Below, piece after piece: positions 9,601 to 18,600 of a stretch of DNA of 19,042 bases. The translations under genes were made by a program, and so were the position numbers. How positions within the stretch are numbered: the first letter of the stretch is position 1; each line of letters opens with the position of its first letter. The stretch is taken from contig JASANC010001938.1 of the NCBI GenBank assembly GCA_030248135.1, positions 1-19,042 on the forward strand. The letters run 5' to 3'. The DNA is from Theristus sp. LFF4_11 (Eukaryota > Nematoda > Chromadorea > Monhysterida > Xyalidae). The notes beneath the pieces were generated by a model. That model searched no databases. It was not told the DNA's origin and saw only the letters and a program-made list of their open reading frames with translations.

Positions 9601-12600
9601 CAAAGAACAGACTTCGGTTGCCAATTTCAGTTCGTTCAGAATGTTTCTTTGTCAGCTTTTTGACAAAAAAATGGTGATCAGTGATCGGAACCATGTACGT
9701 TTACTCGCATGATAAAAGCGTCTGCAGGGAGAATAAGAAGCAAAAGACGTTCACAGCAAAAAAAAACGCAAGCAAAAACTCAGTCGCAATGATTACGAAC
9801 GACCTCATCACGGTCTCTTTTTTCACAAATCCTTTTTTGTTCAGGGCTCAGCCAGAACGTGTCGGTGCGTCTCGAGCGGCCGACAGACGAAACGGAACTG
9901 CAAGACGGTCAAGCGAGTGAGCTGCGACTGGTGTGCGTGGCGAACGGCTCGGACGACATGTTCTACCGGTGGTACCACAATGGAAGACAGATTCGGAACC
10001 GCAGGTGTGTCCGCATGGCCGCATTCGGTCGTTTACGGACTGTAAAGACTGTGCTTTCCAACAAAAAAAGGTTCAAAATTGTGAAACACCGCCCACCACA
10101 GCGGTTCAGTATGCAACAAAACGGTTGCCCCAATGTCGAAGTCTACGAAAGCGTACGATCATGTTCTTAAACCTCACCATACCTGTTCTGTCTTTTCTCA
10201 TTGTTTCGTAATTCTAACGCCACTACCTGTTCATCCAGCAGTTCAATCATGATGAAAAACATGACGTGTGCGGGCGGTCAGCCGACGATTGTGCGAGTGT
10301 CAATTGCTGCGCTTTTTTTTATCGAATCACGTTTGCTGAAAACGTGACTTTCATTTTCGAGACACGGCGGTGGCGCCGATGACGAGCACGGTAACGCGAA
10401 GTACACGATCCGACGCGACACGCTGAGCGTGGCGAGACCGGTCGCTGCCGACAACGGCGTCTACAGCTGCGAGGTTGAGAACTCGTTCGGCGTACAACGA
10501 AGCAACACCAACTGGCCAATGAGCATCGCCGGTTCGTTGCTCACAGTATTATTTCCAAGAAAATCTGATGGGTATCCATGTTTACCGAATGCCAATTCAG
10601 TTGTCCTCCATTTCTTCCAATTGTTTTTTTTTCAATGCCAATTCAGTTCCTTGCCAATTGTTTTGGAAGTATCTGACGAAAAGCACTCCAGGCAGCAAGA
10701 GTTCTGCAGTTTTAAGAACACCTCAAGAGAGAGAAGCCGGTATTGAACTGTTCTTGCTGGCATTCTCGCTGGCGTGTTTATTGTTTTTTCCCTTTTGCTG
10801 GCATGTCAGAGAGCGGCACGGTTGTGGATCTGGTTTATAGCTTCAATGCTGACTGTTTACTGTTCAATCAGTCAGACAGTTTTATTCTGCAGTGCACGGC
10901 ATGACACCAGAGAAATGTAAGACACCGTGAGTAGGCAAGCGAAAACTGTTTGTTTGTCAATGCACTGGTGCAAGCAACGAATGTGTTCTGCTGCACACAT
11001 CATCAACATCACTGGGTCACCCTCGTGGCCTGGTGGTAGTGCGTTAGACCAATTGTCCGTGCGCTCGGGGGATCAAGCCCCGCCGAGGGGTGTATAGGCA
11101 CTTAATGACAGAAAACCCGATGGGCGCCCCACTCAATGGCGTTCTGTACGCTTCTCTGGGTTAGCCCTGGCTAAAAACATCGCCTAAAAATCCCAACAAC
11201 AACAACAACTGGGTGCAGATCAGAGCATCGCCAACATCACGGTGGTGCCGACGGACGTGGTCGCGAAGCTCGGCGGCGAGGCGACGTTCCGCTGTGCGTA
11301 CGACGCTGCGAGCAAACTGCGCTGGCGTAAGGCCGCGCCGCAACAGTCGGCCGAATACGCAAACAGTGGCAGGTGAACGAGAACGCGCCTTGTCCATGGC
11401 AGTCTTCTTTGTACGTTTGGCTGGACCTGTGGTATAACAGACGAAATCACCATTACCTACAGTAGGACCGTTTAAACATGGCAGCTTTTTTCAGGGTGCA
11501 AGGAGCGCGCGAAATTTGAATCAAAGAAAAAAGTTGTTCAGAAACCCAACTGCGTGTCAAATTTTACATGTTTCTGAAAATTAATTGGTAATTCGTGCTA
11601 TTCTGTTCATTATTTTTACCTTTACACACCCGATTGGCGGATATCTTAACATTTTTGAGAAAGGAAACTCCTAGTCTGCGACTAATCTCGCCTTGAATGA
11701 GACTGCCATATTTATTCGGCCATACTGTACCAGCAGTGTGTTCAGCCACCAGTGAATGGTGAATATGGAAGCGATTGATGGAGAATCTGAACAGTTTCGT
11801 TTCAATGACGCACTGGACACTTTCGTCTTTTATGAGTTACACTGTTTCAAGCGAGCATGCGACCAAACGAAAACCGCCAGACTCACTCGATATGGTCGGT
11901 TGATTGTCGGTTGCAGAATCCACGAAGACGCCTCCGACAACAGTCTGGTGATCAGCAGCATCGAGCGGGCGGACGCCGGCCACTACGAATGTCTCGGCTA
12001 TGCGAGTGCCGCCGACAAACGGCCGCAGGCGTACGCCGCACTGCTCACCATCGCATGTTCGCCGGCGGAGCGGCTTTTTTCGCCTTTAAATTTGCCCAAT
12101 AATCACACACACACACGATCACTCATTCCACAAATCGTACCGTTCGTTGACGTTGATTTGTTGCGACGCGATCACGCGTCCGTTTGACGTATTTTAAAAC
12201 CACCCAGTACTTAGTGGTTGTTTCAAAATTTTGAAAATCTGCTTTTATTAGCTTTCCAATCGGCAAAACTCACCGACCGATGGTTGCTTGATGACATAAA
12301 AAAAGGTGCAAAACTTTGCGGCACGTTAAAAATTGAGAACCACACAAGAATCGTCGTCCGAACGAGACTTGATACGTGGTGCAACGAATCAACGTTGTTT
12401 TTTTTATTTCACCTATATCTCTGTATCACATGGATCCCCAAGCGATTCAGCTACAGTCGAACTCTAAATTATAAGAAATCAGCTGATTGGTTGGTGGTCA
12501 CGTGATGCATGTTTTCTGTGCAGGACGACAGACTCCGACAGACGACGCTCCACAGCAATGCCTGCCACAGAAAGCATGCATGCACGTGACCACCAACCAA

Positions 12601-15600
12601 TCAGCTGATTCCCTATAACTTAGAGTTCGACTGTAGTTGCATATGATGTCGTGACATTTCCTCACTGCAGCGTTGTCCGACTTTTCGTCGACCAACTTCG
12701 AGCCGGTCGAGCACTTGTACGTAGTCGGCCTCGGCAAGCGCTTCCAAGTGGCCTGCATAACGCCGGACGGTTTTCCGATGCCGCACGCTTTCTGGACGCG
12801 ACACGGACGCACGCTGGTGAACAGCGGACGAGTGCGGTGCGTTGAGGGCGAGGGGAGGGGATGGCACGCAAAGCAGCCGCAAAAAGGGAAGATAAATCGT
12901 CCAAAAATAAAAACCGTTTGTTTGTTTTTGAAAATTGCCGACAATTTTTTAGTTGTATGCATGGTGTGATCATTTGAATAATCCTGGGTGGTCTGTGTCA
13001 CACGATAAACGGACGTGCGTTTTCAACAAGAGAATGACATCATGTCAGCGTGACACGTTCGAATGCGGCGTGTGCAACATCATTTGATTTCATTTTATTT
13101 CGCGAACCGCAGGAACGCATCCGATATAAAACTACAAGAACAGCGTATCAAACGGAGCACTTACACAAAATCAAACCGCAGAAATGCAACGTTTTGTTTT
13201 CCTGTTGCAGCGCCGACGGCATGCAACTGGTGATCGACTCGGCGACGGCGAATGACGCCGGCGACTACGTGTGCGTCGTCGAGAACATGGCCGGTCGCAA
13301 GGAGAGCGTCCTCGAGTTGCACGTCTCGCGCGGCGTCACCATCGCGCGTCATCCGACCTCCGTAAACGCGATCGAGGGCGACGCGGTCGAGATGCTGTGC
13401 GAGTTCAAGGTTGCCTGCGTCAAATTGACTATTTCCTCTTCCTGTGTTTGTTTACCACCTTCTAAATCCCCCACCCCGGCACTTTTCTGCGGCAAATTTT
13501 GTCCCACGGCGAGATTTACCTTGCGGCGAATTTCTGCTCTGCGGCGTGTTTTGTTTTTTTAGCGCCATTCAGTATCATCCGCAGAGATTCAGCTCTTTCT
13601 GTTGATTGGCGTTCCCCTTCCATAACAACACAGTCGTGTCATGCATGATGAAGCAATTGAATCTACGTTCTGGGTTCAGCATTCGGTTGTCAATTGAACG
13701 ATGTTGTGAACCCTTGACCGGGCTGGACAAAATGCCGGAAATATTTACATCACCCGCGTATTTAAACTGATGCTGAATTGGAATGGTTGAATTTCCATTT
13801 CTTGTTTTAATCCCTGAAAACAATAACAGAGCAATCGACATGGAGTTCAGCGCAAACTCGCATAAACTGTTTTTATAGATTCAAAACGCAAGATTTCACA
13901 CAGGGCAACCAGCATCCGGTGTCGTCGGTCGACTGGGAGCGGAACGGCACCGCGCTCGTCATGGAGCGAGTCGCCGTGCCAATCGACCGTTCCGCCGATG
14001 CGAACGACGCCGGAAACAGGAAGACGAAAGCGAGCAAAACGTCCGATCGCCATGCGACGTTGGCGATCGTCGAGCAGCCGCTGCGGCCGCGCGTCCACTG
14101 GAACCGCGAGAACGGCACGCTGGTCATCAAGCGCACCGAGCCGTCCGACTCTGGACGCTACGTCTGCGTGGTGCGCACGCACGACCAGGTGGAACGCATG
14201 TGATGCGTTTTAGTTTGGTTCCGACACGCCGGCGTTTCCTTGGATTGGCACCGGCCGCTTCGGTCGCAAACGCCAACAACTCGGCGTCGCCCTTTCCGGA
14301 ACGTTGCGCTCCGACGAAGAACAACAACAACATGGGTTTTATTTTGGTTGTTGTTGCTTGTTGTTGTTGTTTGTTTGTTGCCGTGTCACGGATTGCGCGA
14401 TCAATGCCATCTTGTTGACGTTTGCGATGCCGAAGTCGCCGTTTCCACTTTGTTTTCTTTTGGTTTTATTTTCGTCCCGCAACTCAGCGCGCGCACAGAT
14501 AGGTAAACAGTTTCACGGATGACGCGCGGGAATTCAAAATTGGCGAAGGGATCCGAGTACGCTTCATAGAGCCGAGTCACTTAGGCGACTTTGAATTGCC
14601 GCATAAAGATTTAAACTAGTTTCCTTTCTACGTCCGCACACGCATTCAGTCGCAGAACTAAAGAATTCATAGTATACAGTCCATCTGGATAATGTATGCA
14701 ACATGACGTGATGACCAACCCATCAGCGCTAAGAATTAATTGCTCATGACCAACCAATCAGCACTGACAGTTGCTCATGACCAACCAATCAGCGATGAGA
14801 ATTGCTCATGACTAACCAATCAGCACTGAGAGTTGCTCATGACCAACCAATCAGCGATGAGAATTGCTGTGACCGACCAATCAGCACTGAGATTTGCTCA
14901 TATGACCAACCAATCAGCACTGAGAGTTGCTCATCATGACCAACCAATCAGCAATGAGAATTGCCATGACCGACCAACCAATCAGCTAGCTGCACATATT
15001 TAGCGAGATGGACTGTACAGCACTCGCGAACTCTGAGTTATTAGCAACCAGCTGATTGGAACGGTGATGCCACGTGATGCATGCTGTGGAGGCCGTGTCT
15101 GTCATGCGCAGTAAGCATGCTAATCACGTGATCACCAAACCAACCAATCAGCTGATTGCCTCCAGTTTAGAGTTCGATGAAGCACAGACGGTTTGCCTTG
15201 CCGTCGTTCGTCGGCAACATGGCTGCTCAAAAACACACACATTGCACGCCAAGTTGCCATCGCCACAACATAAATTCGATAAATATGCATGCAAAGTGAA
15301 AACCAGTCGTTTTTTGCGCTGGTGTGCTTGCTAGAAACAGGCGACAAGCCATCATTGTTCTCATTCGGATAAGCAGCGGCAAAAAAATGTGAAACCGACT
15401 TCAAATTTGAGTCCGTCCTTATTTCGTTTTGTAAATTTGAAAAAAAAACGAAATTTCAACCGCGAAATCCCTGATCACCATTCTTGCGGCTGTTTAGAAG
15501 GACGTCCGCTCGAAGCCGGCGATTTTGAACGTGGAACAAAAACTGAAATTCACACCGAGACCGGTGGATCGCAACTTTGAGCTCGGCGATACAGTGCACA

Positions 15601-18600
15601 TTCACTGCTCCGCTTCTGGCCCCGTCAAACCGAAGGTCGAATGGATGCAGGTATATACGCGGTCGCCATTTTATCGATTTTTGATGCGCCAGATGATTTT
15701 TTTTCGCCAGATTCGCCGTTTTCTCGCGAATTTTGTTTAGCGGTGAAAAAAGGTCGACGTAAAAAAATTTCGAATCGCGGCGTCGTGAACGCTGTTGTCG
15801 CTGCGCTTTTCAACCTGCGTAAGATCGAAGCGCGTAGGGTTAGGGAAAAACCGAATTAAAATTTTTTTTTCGAACCCCTTAACCCAACGCCGGCAGGAGT
15901 GGCTGTTGTTGTTGTTGTTGTTGTTGTTGTTGTGATTTTTAGGCAATGTTTTTAGCCAGTGCTAACCCAGAGAAGCGTACAGAACGCCATTGAGTAGGGC
16001 GCCCATCGAATTTTCGTCTGTCATTAAGTGCCTATACACCCCTCGGCGGGACTCGATCCCCCGAGCGCACAGACAAGAGTCGAACGCACTGCCACCAGGC
16101 CACGAGCGGTGACGGCTGTGAAATCTAAACAATGAAAACTCTCGTCTCCGTCTCCTGCCAGGTCGGCCGACTGAACATGACGGGCGACGTCGTCGATCGC
16201 TTCTCGCGTCCCACTGCCGACTTTGCGCCAAACGTTCGCGCGCACAATGGCACGCTGTTCTTCCAGAAGATCAACTACGACAACGCCGGCCTGTACATTT
16301 GCGTCGCGCTCAGCAATCCGCAGGGCGTCATCAACGCGACCATCAAAGTGCAGGTGCTCGTGTGGCAACGATGGTTTTTTTTTGCTTGTTTGGTTTACAA
16401 AAATCAGCGGCACTCAATGGTTGTTCGACTGAACAACAGTGGTGCAAACGGCAGAAGTGCCAGCATTTGTTTTTTTGCATTTTCAACAGCGTTCACTTCG
16501 AATGTATGTGCGGTTATTTTTCTTTATTTGGTCGCGCGCCGGTTCCGGTGTCAAGGTACCAAACTCCAGCGGAAACGGGCAATACTGCCACGAGCCCAAT
16601 TTACCCTCGGCTCCAAAAGGAGTATACTAATAGTTGTTATTGGTCACTTTAATTTCCGTCTTGTCCGCAGCGGGGTTCGAACTTTCCACCCACAGAACGG
16701 TAGACGAAAGTCCTACACGTGCGCTGCAGTCGTTAATTTGTTTCGTGTGTAGTTGTCGTGTTCGCAATCACGATGTGTCGACGGACAAATTTTCTTTCTA
16801 AACATTACAATTTGAAGGAAGAATTGCAATTGTCTGTCAAATACTCGACCAGGTTTTCGTGAAGCCGAGATTTCTGCTGCAACCAACGAATCAAACGCTG
16901 ACGGAAGGGCGCGATGCGATGTTTCACTGTGCCGCCACCGGACAGCCGAAACCGACCGTTTACTGGTATTTCGACGGCAATCGAGAAATTACAACAGAGC
17001 CGGAGAAAGGGTGCGCGATTGCGTTTGCGACTCAATACGAGCTCACTTCATTCGTTCCTTTCCTGATCGCATTCGCTGCTGGTTGTTCAGCAAACATTCA
17101 ATTTTGCCAAATTCAGATTCAGATTTATTTCAACACGCAGCACCACCAACAAAAACACAATAATAAATGAGTAACCTGATGACAAAATTATTAAAAATTA
17201 AATGAAAATATTTCGGCTAATCCGTCTAGTCTACACCGCGCTCTTCTCTATTAAAAGCTCGTGCGAAACTTCACGGTTTCTTGTCTCGAACGGGTTGTTG
17301 GAAGGTTTCGAGACGAAACCTTTGCATTTTTAACAATTATTCTGTGTTGCAGAGATCTGGGTTTCACCAACTATCAACTGTTTCCGAATAATTCACTTCT
17401 GATCAAAAATGTCGTCATCGCAAACGCTGGCAAGTATGAGTGCGTTGCGGGAAACGCCAAAAGTCTCGAGACACGCAGCGGTCTGCTCTGTGTCAAAAGT
17501 TTGTTTCGTCTGCTTTTTCAGCTTTTCAATCTGCGTTTATTTCGTTTTTGAATTTTTTTTGATTTTCGATGAGTTCTTGCTCGCAATAAAGTCGTTGTAG
17601 GTTCCTAATCCTGAATCTAATCCTAATCCTAAGCCAAGCCTTTTCGATGAAATGAAAAATGATCAAATTGGTTTATGCATTTTTTTCTTTCCTGAGTTAA
17701 AGACGAAGAGGTCCACCTCCACCGTACATGTACTTTTAAATATGTACGTTTTCGCATCATAAGATCGAAACCAAGAGAAAATCCGATTTATGCTGACGGT
17801 CTCGGAAAACAGACTGTTGAATTCTCGGCTCAATATTCTGTTGAACAACTGTTCAAGTGTCCAAACTTGTTTCCGAAGTTCTATTTGACGTTTTTCCTGG
17901 CACACGGCAAATGTTTTATTACGTTCGTTTTCTTTTTAAAAGTTTGCGAGTTTTCTTTAGCGTGTTTTTGAATTGGCGTTTCTTGAACGTCTGACATTTT
18001 TTTCACAGTTGTCAAAACGAACTTCACACACTGCGGCCGAGAGCTCGGTCTACAGGCGCCCGGGTTCGATCCGAACAGCGGTTTGTTTGTTCTCTTCTTT
18101 TTTTCGTGGATCAGAATTCACTTTGTTCTCTTTGTTTGCGCATGTTCTCAACTTCAAAGTCAGAGACAGAGACCGGTTGTAGGGTTTGGATAGGAAATAA
18201 AACCGCTTTTTTCCGAAAAAAGGTTTTCTTTTCAAAAAAACCGGTTTTTACCTTAAAAATTTGCGAAAATTTTGGTAGTTGAAAACAATTGTATAATAAT
18301 ATCGCATAAATACTACGGTATTTTTGCAAAAGTCAAAAACAATAAACTGCGTCAAACTCAAATTTAACTTCGCTCTACTTAAAAACACTAACTTCTGTAT
18401 TTCTGATTGGTTCCGAAAGTCGAGTAATGGAAACTTCGTTCTGGAAAAAATTGGGAAATAAAACTGTTTTAAAAAAACTGACCGGACAATATAAAAACCG
18501 GTTTCTTGGGTCACTAATATTGAATGGCCGCGTCATGCATGAAACTGTTTATCGATTTATGCGCTCATTGAGTCGCAGAACGAAAAGCAATGATAACACC

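Noticed and set aside
11030..11090. Intact tRNA gene
   Set aside because: The anticodon arm does not fold and the T-loop is altered (ATCAAGC); the repeated body, tail and target duplication identify a SINE.
18180..18510. Possible inverted-repeat element with ACCGGTTT ends
   Set aside because: Similar strings are short, A/T-run based and do not pair over a defined length; no flanking duplication found.
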